Shown piece by piece: positions 8,549 through 17,051 of a stretch of DNA of 49,891 nucleotides. Every line of letters starts with the position of its first letter. The first letter of the stretch is position 1. The stretch spans positions 1 to 49,891 of the forward strand of contig MHHQ01000007.1 of NCBI GenBank assembly GCA_001817065.1, read 5' to 3'. The stretch is from Candidatus Andersenbacteria bacterium RIFCSPHIGHO2_02_FULL_46_16 (GTDB lineage Bacteria; Patescibacteriota; Andersenbacteria; UBA10190). The notes under the pieces were generated by a model. That model was given only the letters and a program-made list of their open reading frames with translations. It was not told where the DNA came from and made no database searches. The position numbers were made by a program, and so were the translations under genes.

Positions 8549-8688
8549 GTGAATGAGCAATGGGTGGTAGCTGGTTTTGAGGGTATGCTTTGATTGTTGT
8601 TGGGACTGGATTGACGATGAAGGAAGCACAGAAACACGCTTATTCAAGAGTTAAGAATGTTTTGATCCCTGAAGGGAGCGGAGAATAA
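8549..8688 (+). pseudogene. Decayed C-terminal tail of a PurD-like ATP-grasp protein
   Basis: Two adjoining frames read VNEQWVVAGFEGML and then LIVVGTGLTMKEAQKHAY... ending SRVKNVLIPEGSGE. Joined by a frameshift near 8590, they match the end of phosphoribosylamine-glycine ligase and related ATP-grasp proteins, where a VV..GG.vL.V...G.T..EAQ..AY pattern closes the domain. There is no room for the rest of such a gene, so this is a remnant directly behind the peptide-ligase operon. It may mark a lost further ligase. Short length limits certainty. Confidence 0.45.
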
Positions 8689-8700
8689 GTTAGGTATTTA

Positions 8701-8886
8701 TTATTTAGTACGGTTTTGCTGTTTGATGCACTTGGTGCAAGCTAAAACTTTTTTACCCAGATAGGTAGTTTTTTGTAGATTGGGTTTGAAGAATCGTTTA
8801 CCGGTAACATTGCGATGACCACGCAAAAGGACGCGGGTGTGACCTCTTGATTTGGATTTTTGGCAGATAGCGCATGACTTAGCCAT
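8701..8886 (-). CDS. rpmB: 50S ribosomal protein L28 (bL28), zinc-binding form
   Basis: A 61-residue basic protein starting MAKSCAICQKSKSRGH with the family's core (RVLLRGHRNVTGKRFF). Cys pairs CAIC and CTKC give a four-Cys zinc site as in the C+ version of bL28. It is a component of the large subunit. It stands alone on the minus strand, between the peptide operon and the M50 gene. No Shine-Dalgarno is present; a -35/-10 pair ends six bases before the ATG, indicating a leaderless mRNA. Confidence 0.95.
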   Translation of the reverse strand: MAKSCAICQKSKSRGHTRVLLRGHRNVTGKRFFKPNLQKTTYLGKKVLACTKCIKQQNRTK

Positions 8887-8892
8887 GGATAA

Positions 8893-8921
8893 TATATAGA
8901 TGAGAATCGAAGATTTAGCAA
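8893..8921 (-). promoter_or_regulatory. rpmB promoter, probably leaderless
   Basis: On the minus strand TTGCTA, 17-base spacer, TATATA. The -10 box ends six bases before the rpmB ATG, so the predicted start of transcription coincides with the start codon. Confidence 0.5.
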
Positions 8922-9047
8922 GTTAAAAAATATAAAGGAAAGTTAAGGACAAAAGAGGCATGCATAATTTTAGATTCTTGGTAAGGTGAGAAAGGTGTTT
9001 TAGTCAATTAGTCTGGTCTACTGTGTTTTATCTCATTTCAGGAGAGC

Positions 9048-9076
9048 TTCACCTTTTGCGATTTTAGCTTTAATCT
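9048..9076 (+). promoter_or_regulatory. Possible promoter of the M50 protease gene
   Basis: TTCACC, 17 bases, TAATCT, with the ATG six bases further on. Weak match, but the same spacing to the start codon as in rpmB. Confidence 0.3.
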
Positions 9077-9082
9077 TAATTT

Positions 9083-9760
9083 ATGTTTTGGCAAGTTGTA
9101 GCAATCGATCCGTCGCTAAGTGTAGGGGCAATGATTATTGCTTTAGCGGTGGCCATTATTTTTCATGAAGTGGCGCATGGCGTGGTCGCGCTATGGCTGG
9201 GAGATCCAACAGCAAAATATGCGGGCAGGCTAACTTTGAATCCGTTAAAGCATGTTGATAAATGGGGGACGATCGTTGTGCCGCTGATGCTGCTGACTTT
9301 TGCGCGCATTGCCGGCGGAGGTTTTATCTTTGGCTGGGCGAAACCAGTGCCGGTTAACTATGACAATTTAAAAAATGGCAAATATGGTCCAATGATGGTT
9401 GCTTTGGCTGGGCCGGCAACAAATTTGATCATTCTGATAATCACGGGATTATTGGCCAGAATCTCGCCACTAGGTACGTCATTGCCGTATTTATTTGGTG
9501 TCGTGGCGGTTATTAATGGTTGGTTGATGATGTTCAATTTATTACCCATACCGCCACTGGATGGATCAAAGGTTTTATACGTGTTATTAGATAAAAGGCC
9601 GGATGTTATCCAGTTTTTAGAACGCAACGGAATGTACATCCTGCTTTTCTTCATTATTTTTGGTGGAAGAATATTTCAGTTGATCTCTATACCAGCCTTG
9701 TTGTTAGTTAATGCGACGGCTGGTCCGGAAGTGCTGCAGATGGTTCTGCAGAATATGTGA
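9083..9760 (+). CDS. Site-2 protease family membrane metalloprotease (M50)
   Basis: A 225-residue integral membrane protein with hydrophobic segments at the N-terminus, centre and C-terminus. The zinc motif HEVAHG (about residue 29) supplies two His and the catalytic Glu, and NLLPIPPLDGSKVL (about 154-167) supplies the third ligand Asp. GWAKPVPVN and ALAGPATNL are typical for the short bacterial M50B group without PDZ domain. Such enzymes cleave substrates within the membrane; the target here is unknown. The size is normal for this subgroup. It is a single-gene unit followed by repeats. Confidence 0.93.
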   Translation: MFWQVVAIDPSLSVGAMIIALAVAIIFHEVAHGVVALWLGDPTAKYAGRLTLNPLKHVDKWGTIVVPLMLLTFARIAGGGFIFGWAKPVPVNYDNLKNGKYGPMMVALAGPATNLIILIITGLLARISPLGTSLPYLFGVVAVINGWLMMFNLLPIPPLDGSKVLYVLLDKRPDVIQFLERNGMYILLFFIIFGGRIFQLISIPALLLVNATAGPEVLQMVLQNM

Positions 9761-9791
9761 CACGAAAATCAAAATGCCTAAATCCAAATGA

Positions 9792-9950
9792 CAAAACGCG
9801 CGTTGTAACTGCTCACAGGTTAAGGGTGGATTACTAGGTTAAGCCATATTTAGAGCCAGAAAAAGAAGGTTTTCTTAAAAGTGAAAAATTATAACGTCTT
9901 ATCTTAGCCAATAGTCTTCCTCGACCAGTGAGCAGTTACCGCGCGTTTTG
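9792..9950. repeat. MITE-like inverted-repeat element upstream of the rpsL promoter
   Basis: Ends are CAAAACGCGCGttGTAACTGCTCAC-type (9792-9816) and its inverted copy (9928-9950), identical except for two extra bases on the left. The element is 159 bp with no ORF. The inner end motif GTAACYGCTCACMGGTTAAGG reappears at 49831, so it is a dispersed repeat. The right end touches the -35 box of the str operon. The space 9761-9791 is an A-rich interspersed repeat. Confidence 0.6.
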
Positions 9951-9980
9951 TTGACAGGTTGGCTATAGATTGTTTATATT
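9951..9980 (+). promoter_or_regulatory. str operon promoter
   Basis: TTGACA, 18-base spacer, TATATT. This gives a leader of about 97 bases before rpsL, containing small hairpins (GCGTT...AACGC and TCGCCAGGTGGCGA) that could serve in autoregulation. Confidence 0.6.
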
Positions 9981-10083
9981 TAGGTTTGCACTAAAGAGGG
10001 GTGCGCAGAGCGTTGAGACTAGGAACGCAATAATCTGGTTTATGTAGTCGCCAGGTGGCGATAATTATTTATTAACTTATATT

Positions 10084-10500
10084 GTGCCAACAGCAAACCA
10101 ACTGATTCGCAAGGGTCGAAAAAGAAAAACCAGAAAATCTAAGACACCGGCTTTAAGGAGAGGTTTTAACTTACTGAGAAATAAACCGGTATATAAGGAC
10201 TCTCCTTTTAAGAGAGGGGTATGTTTGCAAGTAAAGACAATGACACCTAGCAAGCCGAATTCAGCTTTGCGGAAGGTAGCACGGGTGCGTTTAACAAATG
10301 GTCATGAAGTGACAGCCTATATTCCGGGTGAAGGACACAATCTACAGGAGCATTCGATTGTGTTAGTCCGGGGCGGCCGGAGGAAGGATCTAGTAGGTGT
10401 GCGGTATATTATTGTGCGCGGAATGCTAGATACAGCTGGGGTGGATGCACGCAGAAATGCTCGCAGTCGGTATGGAGCCAAAAGGCCTAAGGAGGCTTAG
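10084..10500 (+). CDS. rpsL: 30S ribosomal protein S12 (uS12)
   Basis: A 138-residue S12 with GTG start; [15 protein letters not shown] begins exactly where the family does. Decoding-centre loop reads [13 protein letters not shown] and the second loop [14 protein letters not shown]12 monitors codon-anticodon pairing at the A site. Relative to E. coli, the Lys at position 43 is Ser and Pro91 is Val, both sites linked to streptomycin response. First gene of the str operon; the stop is followed by a 60-base gap to rpsG. Confidence 0.97.
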   Translation: MPTANQLIRKGRKRKTRKSKTPALRRGFNLLRNKPVYKDSPFKRGVCLQVKTMTPSKPNSALRKVARVRLTNGHEVTAYIPGEGHNLQEHSIVLVRGGRRKDLVGVRYIIVRGMLDTAGVDARRNARSRYGAKRPKEA

Positions 10501-10560
10501 CAATCTTTTAGTGACAGTTAAGCAACCCTAAAGACAGATAATAAATTTTTAAAGTAAGGT

Positions 10561-11037
10561 ATGCCACGAAAGAAAAGAATATATAAGAATAAGGAGTTTT
10601 TAAGACCGGATCCTAAGTTTGGTAATTTGATGCTATCAAGGTTTATTAACCAAATTATGCGCCGAGGCAAGAAGTCGATTGCGCAGAAAGTGGTCTATGG
10701 GGCGCTGGATATTGTATCAGAAAAAACGAAGGACGACCCGTTAATGGTATTTGACGCGGCCATCAGAAATGTAGCGCCGGTGTTAGAGGTAAAAGGCAAG
10801 AGAATCGGCGGAGCTAATTATCAGATTGCGCAAGAAGTTAGAGGAGACAGACGTGAAACATTGGCAATGCGCTGGTTAAAAGAGGCAGCCAGGACGAGAA
10901 GTGGCAAAGCGATGGCGGAAAAATTGGCAGCAGAGCTGATTGATGCATCGAAAAAAGAAGGCGGCGCCATGAAACGACGAGAAGAAGTCCATCGCATGGC
11001 GGAGGCTAACCGGGCATTCAGTCATTTTGCACGCTAG
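10561..11037 (+). CDS. rpsG: 30S ribosomal protein S7 (uS7)
   Basis: A 158-residue protein starting MPRKKRIYKNKE with the S7 core DPLMVFDAAIRNVAP and the C-terminal MKRREEVHRMAEANRAF. It nucleates assembly of the 30S head and contacts the E-site tRNA. Normal length. AAGGT directly precedes the ATG, which is too close for a usual Shine-Dalgarno. It lies between rpsL and fusA, in the conserved str order. Confidence 0.97.
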   Translation: MPRKKRIYKNKEFLRPDPKFGNLMLSRFINQIMRRGKKSIAQKVVYGALDIVSEKTKDDPLMVFDAAIRNVAPVLEVKGKRIGGANYQIAQEVRGDRRETLAMRWLKEAARTRSGKAMAEKLAAELIDASKKEGGAMKRREEVHRMAEANRAFSHFAR

Positions 11038-11091
11038 CTGATACCTGATATTTAAGTTTGTAATTTAGGTTTTTTAGACACACGACTTTTT

Positions 11092-13218
11092 ATGGCAGTG
11101 GAGAAGAAACAATTTCCTCAAGTACCGATAGATAAGGTAAGAAACTTTGGTATTATTGCTCACATTGATGCTGGAAAGACGACAGTATCGGAACGCGTTT
11201 TATTTTATACCGGCTTAACACATAAGATTGGAGAAGTACATGAGGGAGCGGCGGTCATGGACTGGATGGACCAGGAACGAGAACGGGGCATTACTATTAC
11301 GTCGGCCGCTACGACTGCTTTCTGGAAAGGCTATCGATTAAATCTAATTGATACACCAGGACATGTGGATTTTACTATTGAAGTGGAACGAAGCTTGCGG
11401 GTGTTGGACGGAGCGGTAGTGGTATTTGATGGAGTGGCTGGAGTGGAACCGCAGAGTGAAACCGTGTGGCGACAAGCAGATAAATACAAAGTGCCGCGGA
11501 TGTGTTTTATTAATAAATTAGACCGGACAGGCGCTGACTTTTGGAAAGCGGTTGATTCTATCCATGAGCGGTTGACCAAAAATACCGTAGTGATGACATT
11601 GCCGATCGGAGCGGAAGAAAAGTTTGATGGACTGGTGGACTTAATTACGGAAAAAGCCTGGTATTTTATGGGTGAGCGTGGCGAGACGATAGAAACGAGA
11701 GAGGTTCCAGAAGAGATGAAAGAAGAAGTAAAAACGAGGCGAGCTGAATTGGTGGAGACAGTAGCCGGGTTGGACGACGTTTTGTCAGAAAAATTCTTGA
11801 ATGACGAGAGCATTTCGGTTGATAAATTGAATAAGGCGCTGCGCCGGGCAGTTATCGCTAATGAAATAGTACCAGTATTTTGTGGCTCGGCATTAAAGAA
11901 TAAGGGCGTACAGAGAGTGCTGGACGCGATTATTGAATTTTTACCATCACCCGGTGAGTTGCCGCCTGTAGAAGGAACATTACCGTATGACGAGGAGACG
12001 AAAGTAGAAAGAAAACTGATTGATAGCGAGCCTTTTACTGCTTTAGCCTTTAAAGTGGCGACTGATCCATTTGTCGGACAGATTACCTTCTTTCGGGTTT
12101 ATGCAGGAAAACTTAAATCAGGATCATACGTACTAAATGCTTCGAATGGTAAAAAGGAACGGATTAGCCGGATATTAAGGATGCATGCCAATGACCGTGA
12201 GGAAGTGGAGGAAATTACTGCGGGTGGAATCGGAGCATTGGTTGGTTTGAAGTACACCACTACCGGCGATACACTGTGCGATCCAGATGAGCCGATTGTA
12301 CTGGAAAGAATTGTCGGCGCGGAGCCAGTTATTTCGATAGCGGTAGAACCGAAGACCAAGGCTGACCAGGAGAAGATGGGTATGGCTTTGAAGTCGCTGC
12401 AGGATGAAGATCCAACTTTCCGAGTGAAGACAGACCCTGAAACATTGCAAACAATTATGCAGGGTATGGGTGAGCTGCATTTGGAAGTGTTAACGGAAAG
12501 GATGAAGCGCGAGTTTGGTGTGGAGGTTAATGTTGGCCGACCACAGGTCGCTTATAAAGAAACTATCCGAAAGACGGTGGAGACAGAAGGCAGATACATC
12601 AAGCAGAGTGGTGGACGAGGTCAATATGGTCACGTCTGGTTGCGTTTGGAACCGCTGGAACGCGGTGCTGGTATAGAGTTTGAGGATGAAGTAAAAGGCG
12701 GCGTGATCCCGCGGGAATATGTACCGGCCATTAAGAAAGGTGTGGAAGAAATGGTGCTAAATGGCGTGCTGGCTGGTTACCCGGTGGTAGATGTCAGGGC
12801 AGTGGCGTATGACGGCAGTTACCATGATGTGGATAGTTCAGAAATCGCTTTTAAGATCGCGTCAGCCATGGCTTTTCGCGAAGGTTTCAAGAAAGCTGAT
12901 CCAGTTTTACTGGAACCGATCATGAAGGTTGAGGTTACGACACCAGAGTCATACATGGGTGACGTGGTGGGTGATATGAATGCCAGACGTGGACAGGTGG
13001 ATGGAATTGAGAATCGCGGCACTACTAAAATCATCGACGCCAAAGTACCGTTAGCGGATATGTTTGGTTATGCCACAAGCCTGCGATCAATGACACAAGG
13101 AAGAGCGGCTTATGTCATGGAATTTAATCACTACGAGGAAGTGCCACGAAATTTACAGAACGAAATAGTCGGTACAGCGCTGGAAGGTAAAGGCAGTGTT
13201 AAGAAAGTCGCGGACTGA
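11092..13218 (+). CDS. fusA: Elongation factor G
   Basis: A 708-residue translational GTPase. G1 AHIDAGKTT (about 24-32), switch [11 protein letters not shown]4 NKLD. Domain II, III, IV ([13 protein letters not shown]) and V ([13 protein letters not shown]) are all present at normal length. It drives translocation of tRNA and mRNA on the ribosome and works with RRF in recycling. No Shine-Dalgarno is seen before the ATG (run of T). The gene is in frame throughout and followed by a 147-base gap with no evident terminator. Confidence 0.98.
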   Translation: MAVEKKQFPQVPIDKVRNFGIIAHIDAGKTTVSERVLFYTGLTHKIGEVHEGAAVMDWMDQERERGITITSAATTAFWKGYRLNLIDTPGHVDFTIEVERSLRVLDGAVVVFDGVAGVEPQSETVWRQADKYKVPRMCFINKLDRTGADFWKAVDSIHERLTKNTVVMTLPIGAEEKFDGLVDLITEKAWYFMGERGETIETREVPEEMKEEVKTRRAELVETVAGLDDVLSEKFLNDESISVDKLNKALRRAVIANEIVPVFCGSALKNKGVQRVLDAIIEFLPSPGELPPVEGTLPYDEETKVERKLIDSEPFTALAFKVATDPFVGQITFFRVYAGKLKSGSYVLNASNGKKERISRILRMHANDREEVEEITAGGIGALVGLKYTTTGDTLCDPDEPIVLERIVGAEPVISIAVEPKTKADQEKMGMALKSLQDEDPTFRVKTDPETLQTIMQGMGELHLEVLTERMKREFGVEVNVGRPQVAYKETIRKTVETEGRYIKQSGGRGQYGHVWLRLEPLERGAGIEFEDEVKGGVIPREYVPAIKKGVEEMVLNGVLAGYPVVDVRAVAYDGSYHDVDSSEIAFKIASAMAFREGFKKADPVLLEPIMKVEVTTPESYMGDVVGDMNARRGQVDGIENRGTTKIIDAKVPLADMFGYATSLRSMTQGRAAYVMEFNHYEEVPRNLQNEIVGTALEGKGSVKKVAD

Positions 13219-13365
13219 CCAATTTCAGAAAGACAATTAATCTTGGTTGTTGTTGATTGGACGGTTCAGTCCAGTATGACTTCTGGTGTGGGTAAATTTG
13301 GGGTGAGTGGGAGATTGATTAAGTAGGTATTGAAGGAACTAGGTCCTTTGGGGTAAGGTGGGGAG

Positions 13366-13731
13366 ATGGTTAATGATAGTAAAATCGAGGCGGCACTTGA
13401 GGTATTGAAGCAACTGGGTGGATATTTCGTTTGGTCAGACGAGGGAGAAGATTTTGTGCTGATCAGAAAACAAGACTTTGATGGAATTACGCGAGGTCCC
13501 ACGGAAGTGCAGTTAGAACTGGATACGATAGAAGAAACAGAACCGCGTTCTAGAAATGAGTCGGCTTATATAGATAAAATAAACCAACAATTGGCGGAGC
13601 AGTATGAGACAGATGAGGCCGCTTTACTAGATTTTGATGATATTGATGAAGAAGCTGTGGATCAGGGGATAAGGAAAAAAGTTAGGTTTGAACCTATTAG
13701 AGGAGATCTATCTCCCGAGTTGCAGGAATAG
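13366..13731 (+). CDS. Small acidic hypothetical protein within the str operon
   Basis: A 121-residue strongly acidic protein I do not recognise. An N-terminal part (LEVLKQLGGYFVWSDEGEDFVLIRK) looks like a small alpha-beta fold, followed by an acidic, probably disordered half ending FEPIRGDLSPELQE. A purine-rich AAGGTGGGGAG lies just before the ATG. No signal peptide or membrane segment. Placement between fusA and tuf, where no gene is normally present, suggests co-expression with elongation factors. Confidence 0.65.
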   Translation: MVNDSKIEAALEVLKQLGGYFVWSDEGEDFVLIRKQDFDGITRGPTEVQLELDTIEETEPRSRNESAYIDKINQQLAEQYETDEAALLDFDDIDEEAVDQGIRKKVRFEPIRGDLSPELQE

Positions 13732-13861
13732 TTTAATGGTGGGAGGAATGGTGATTGGAAGGACGGAAAAAATTTTACAGGCTGGTTAAACCTAATCTAA
13801 AATTGAAAGGAAGAGAACAAAGGGAAGGAAAGATAGGGGAACAGATAGGGGAATCATTTAT

Positions 13862-14058
13862 AGGTGTCACATCACGAAAAGTCACCAGACAAGAAACGGG
13901 TCCAGCTTTCGCTATGGCTGCGGCTGGCAGGTCTGTCGGCGCTGCTCCCCCACCCGACGGCATCGCCCTTCGACAAGCTCAGGGCTGCTGGCGCTCGGTG
14001 GGGGACCCCCGCGCCGCCACCCGCTTATTCTGCAGTGACATTTCATGATGTGATGTCT
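13862..14058. repeat. MITE-like inverted-repeat element upstream of the tuf promoter
   Basis: Imperfect 24-base terminal inverted repeats (TCACATCACGAAAAGTCAC on the left; its inverted partner ending TGATGTGATGTCT on the right; 19 of 24 positions match) surround a GC-rich centre containing the palindrome-like CTTCGACAAGCTCAGGG. ORFs 13755-14048 and 13864-14085 over it look accidental. The rest of 13732-14159 holds a promoter-like pair and no gene. Confidence 0.55.
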
Positions 14059-14062
14059 ATAG

Positions 14063-14091
14063 TTGCAAATTATCTTTACTTTTAGTAGAGT
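14063..14091 (+). promoter_or_regulatory. Possible tuf promoter
   Basis: TTGCAA, 17 bases, TAGAGT, starting five bases after the inverted-repeat element. The leader of about 60 bases includes GCCCACATGGGC, a small hairpin. Confidence 0.4.
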
Positions 14092-14159
14092 GTGTGCTAC
14101 TAAAGAGGAAGCCCACATGGGCCAGCTTATTTTTTGTAATTAATTAAATTGTAATAACT

Positions 14160-15353
14160 ATGGCAGAGAAGTTTGAAAGAACAAAACCGCACGTGAACGT
14201 GGGTACAATTGGTCACGTCGATCATGGCAAGACCACATTGACGGCAGCAATTCTAAAAGTGATGTCGATGAAAGGTGGAGCAGAAAAGGTACTAAGCGTA
14301 GATGAAATTGATAATGCGCCTGAAGAAAGAGAACGTGGTATTACAATATCGACGACGCACTGCGAGTATCAGTCGGAGAAGCGGCACTATGCTCATGTTG
14401 ATTGTCCAGGACACGCTGATTACATCAAGAACATGATTACCGGTGCTGCTCAGATGGACGGGGCAATTTTAGTAGTATCAGCGGCTGATGGACCAATGCC
14501 ACAAACAAGAGAGCACGTCCTGTTAGCTAGGCAGATCGGAGTGCCACAATTAGTGGTTTTCCTAAATAAAGTAGATCAGGTTGATGATCTGGAGCTGGTT
14601 GATTTGGTGGAAGAGGAAGTCAAAGAAATTTTGGGCAAGTACGAATATGATCCAGAGAAAACTCCAATTATTCGCGGATCGGCATTGAAAGCGCTGGATA
14701 CTAAGAGCGCTGAAGACGACGACGCCAAACCAATCCTTGATCTAATCGAAGCATTAGACACGGCTATACCTGAGCCGAAGAGAGAAGTGGACAAGCCATT
14801 GTTAATGCCGATTGAGGACGTATTCAGCATTGAAGGCCGCGGTACCGTGGTAACCGGCAGAATTGAGCGAGGCAAGGTCAAACTGAACGATGAAGTAGAG
14901 ATTGTCGGTATTCGAGACACCCAAAAAACAGTCATAACCGGAATTGAGATGTTTAATAAGCAACTTGATGAAGGACGAGCTGGTGATAACGCTGGTGTAC
15001 TGCTGCGTGGTTTAAAGAAGGAAGACGTTGAACGCGGACAGGTGGTAGCTGCACCAGGCAGTATTACCCCCCATAAAAAGTTTGAGTGTAATGTCTATGT
15101 GCTGACGAAAGATGAAGGCGGGCGACACACACCATTCTTTAAGGGATACAAGCCGCAGTTTTATATTCGAACGACTGATGTGACAGGAGACGTTGAGTTA
15201 CCAGAAGGCGCGGAAATGGTTATGCCTGGGGACACAGTGAATTTAAAAGTAGCGTTAGGAGCAGCGGTGGCTATGGAAGAAGGCATGCGGTTTGCTATCC
15301 GAGAAGGCGGCAAGACAGTCGGCGCTGGAGTCGTGACCAAGATCATTGAGTAA
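14160..15353 (+). CDS. tuf: Elongation factor Tu
   Basis: A 397-residue EF-Tu. G1 [11 protein letters not shown] (about 18-28), switch region [15 protein letters not shown], and NKVD (usual NKCD). Domain II has [14 protein letters not shown], domain III the normal end [11 protein letters not shown]. It delivers aminoacyl-tRNA to the ribosomal A site as a GTP complex. It is 35 bases upstream of rpsJ, giving the tuf-rpsJ pairing seen in many bacteria. No Shine-Dalgarno is evident. Confidence 0.98.
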   Translation: MAEKFERTKPHVNVGTIGHVDHGKTTLTAAILKVMSMKGGAEKVLSVDEIDNAPEERERGITISTTHCEYQSEKRHYAHVDCPGHADYIKNMITGAAQMDGAILVVSAADGPMPQTREHVLLARQIGVPQLVVFLNKVDQVDDLELVDLVEEEVKEILGKYEYDPEKTPIIRGSALKALDTKSAEDDDAKPILDLIEALDTAIPEPKREVDKPLLMPIEDVFSIEGRGTVVTGRIERGKVKLNDEVEIVGIRDTQKTVITGIEMFNKQLDEGRAGDNAGVLLRGLKKEDVERGQVVAAPGSITPHKKFECNVYVLTKDEGGRHTPFFKGYKPQFYIRTTDVTGDVELPEGAEMVMPGDTVNLKVALGAAVAMEEGMRFAIREGGKTVGAGVVTKIIE

Positions 15354-15388
15354 ACAGGTGTTTAATAATTGAATAGACATAATCAGTT

Positions 15389-15769
15389 ATGGCTAGAAAA
15401 AAGGCAGTGGAGAAAAAAGCGAGCAGCAAAACTGAGACACCAGTAGAGGTGGAAGAAACAGCTAGCCCGCGAATTAGGATCAAGCTGAAGGCCTATGACC
15501 ATAAACTGATTGATCAATCAGCTCAGCAGATTGTGGAAGCGGTGGAGCGGGACGGGGCGAAAATTGCCGGGCCGGTGCCGCTGCCAGTCAGCAAAAAGAA
15601 GTACACAGTTAATCGTTCGACGTTTGTGCATAAAAAAGCACGTGATCAGTACGAGATCCGTATTCACAAAAGATTAATTGATATTGTCCAAGCAACGCCG
15701 CGCACAGTCGATACATTAATGAATTTGAATTTGCCGGCTGGGGTGGATGTGTCGATGAAGACAGGATAG
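15389..15769 (+). CDS. rpsJ: 30S ribosomal protein S10 (uS10) with N-terminal extension
   Basis: A 126-residue protein. The S10 core begins near residue 29 ([18 protein letters not shown]) and includes [16 protein letters not shown] and the 30S-head loop [15 protein letters not shown]. About 28 extra Lys/Glu-rich residues precede it. Besides the ribosome, S10 acts in transcription antitermination (NusE). It closes the str operon: two intrinsic terminators follow and the S10-operon genes start only 1.3 kb later. Confidence 0.96.
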   Translation: MARKKAVEKKASSKTETPVEVEETASPRIRIKLKAYDHKLIDQSAQQIVEAVERDGAKIAGPVPLPVSKKKYTVNRSTFVHKKARDQYEIRIHKRLIDIVQATPRTVDTLMNLNLPAGVDVSMKTG

Positions 15770-15819
15770 GGACGAAACCTAACAAAGCACAGATTTAATA
15801 AAATATGACTGAAGCAGAG

Positions 15820-15843
15820 AACCGCGCGGAGGGCGCGGTTTTT
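15820..15843 (+). terminator. Rho-independent terminator after rpsJ
   Basis: Stem AACCGCGC / GCGCGGTT around GGAGG, then a short T run. Confidence 0.7.
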
Positions 15844-15847
15844 GGAT

Positions 15848-16083
15848 ATACATAAAATCCAAATTACAAAAACCAAATGTCAAATCAATGACAAATGCCA
15901 AATATCAAAATCCAAATACATAAATGCGAAATCCTAAACAAATCCTAAATCCTAAATCAATAATTTCAAACCAATGAGAAAGTCGCGCGGAGGCGCGATT
16001 TTTTGGTGTAAGAAAAAAACCGGGAAACCCCAATGACCAATTTCTAATGACCAAGGAAATCCCAAATCCAAATGACCAAACTG
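15848..16083 (+). repeat. A-rich degenerate interspersed repeat tract
   Basis: Many imperfect copies of AAATCCAAATGACAAA and AATCCTAAATCC. Related tracts occur at 9775-9797, 27770-27795, 28510-28566, 29533-29680 and 47641-47695. The tract is interrupted by a second terminator at 15981. No gene is seen in 15770-16198. A further hairpin (TCGCACG...CGTGCGA, about 16153-16171) has no T run. Confidence 0.6.
15981..16004 (+). terminator. Second terminator-like hairpin after rpsJ
   Basis: TCGCGC GGAG GCGCGA followed by six T. It closely resembles the first terminator 160 bases upstream and may be a copied unit. Confidence 0.6.
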
Positions 16084-16198
16084 CGTCAACGATTTGGTCG
16101 ACAAGAGAAATGACGGCAAGTGAATAATATAAAGACAATGAACGTAAATAAATCGCACGGTGTCGTGCGAAGTTGTTGGTTGTATGGCTAGGTTGTGA

Positions 16199-16687
16199 TT
16201 ACTTAGAAATTACTAGACCTATAAGGTACATTACCGCCAAGATGATTATGGCATAGAAGCATAGGTCAATAAAATAAACTGGGCGTGGGGTTCTGCCGCG
16301 ATGAATAGGTTGAACAGCAGGCATAGAGTATTCACGATAGCGAAAGCTCCCGTTGCCGGAATCGTCTATATCATGATGACGTGATGATACCTCGTTGGTT
16401 CGCAGGTCAATTACGCTGTATGTAAGAATATGCCCTCTTCCATGGCAACAACAGCAATAGTCCTTGTCTGGTTTCTGCCAAGAACCATCCCTATCTAAAG
16501 TCCACTGAGCCTTGCCGTCACCTTTACAACTGGAACAGGTTGCATTGCGCAGGATACTTCCGACTTTGTAGAAATTTGTGTTACCGCAGTTCGCACATTG
16601 ACCGGCACTCAAAGCAACTATATGACCGCAGATGGGGCAGTGGGGCTTGGCGGAGGAGGATGTGTTGTAACTAGTATTGCTGGACAT
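16199..16687 (-). CDS. Zinc-ribbon / DnaJ-type cysteine-motif protein with C-terminal membrane anchor
   Basis: 162 residues from the ATG at 16687 (MSSNTSYNTSSSAKPH); the ORF track start 18 codons upstream is less likely. CPICG...CANCG forms an N-terminal zinc ribbon. CSSCKGDG and CCCCHGRG are spaced like the CxxCxGxG zinc motifs of DnaJ. A hydrophobic helix (FYAIIILAVMYLIGLVI) closes the protein, leaving the zinc domains in the cytoplasm if tail-anchored. No J domain, so it is not a DnaJ. Function unknown. Its minus-strand position splits rpsJ from the other S10-operon genes. Confidence 0.75.
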   Translation of the reverse strand: MSSNTSYNTSSSAKPHCPICGHIVALSAGQCANCGNTNFYKVGSILRNATCSSCKGDGKAQWTLDRDGSWQKPDKDYCCCCHGRGHILTYSVIDLRTNEVSSRHHDIDDSGNGSFRYREYSMPAVQPIHRGRTPRPVYFIDLCFYAIIILAVMYLIGLVISK

Positions 16688-16857
16688 GATTAAGCTCCTG
16701 ATTCTTTCAATTATGAGGGAACAAAACAATACAAAGAGCATTATTCTCTATTTGGACTATTTGTCAACATTTAAGGCGAGTCTGCCTGATTTTATGTTTC
16801 AAAATCCTGTTTGTGGGCATTGGCTGAGGATCTGGCAGGATAATAGCGTGGATTGTT

Positions 16858-16886
16858 TTGACATAATCCAATCTTTTTTCTATATT
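16858..16886 (+). promoter_or_regulatory. Main promoter of the rplC (S10-type) operon
   Basis: TTGACA, 17-base spacer, TATATT, close to sigma-70 consensus. The transcript would have a leader of about 160 bases before rplC. The 16688-17051 gap otherwise holds no gene. Confidence 0.65.
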
Positions 16887-16930
16887 GTGTTATACCTGCT
16901 AAAAAGTGGCAGGGAGTTAATTCGATTAAA

Positions 16931-16955
16931 CCTTTGATGTATACAAAGGATTTTT
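16931..16955 (+). terminator. Possible attenuator in the rplC leader
   Basis: CCTTTG ATGTATA CAAAGG A followed by five T: a short hairpin with T run inside the leader. A perfect TGTTGCGCAACA palindrome follows near 16974. Together they could be a ribosomal-protein feedback site. Stem is only six pairs, so support is weak. Confidence 0.3.
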
Positions 16956-17051
16956 ATTGCTTAAAACGTAGTTTGTTGCGCAACAGACAAAGTTTGAACA
17001 TGTTATCTGGGTCAGCAAAGGCCTGGGGAAGCGTTGGAGACAATTTTTTTT

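Noticed and set aside
13755-14048. 97-residue ORF upstream of tuf
   Set aside because: It runs across an inverted-repeat element and its palindromic centre; no family features and overlapping ORFs in other frames.
16153-16171. Terminator-like hairpin TCGCACG/CGTGCGA
   Set aside because: No T run on either strand; could be part of a repeat.
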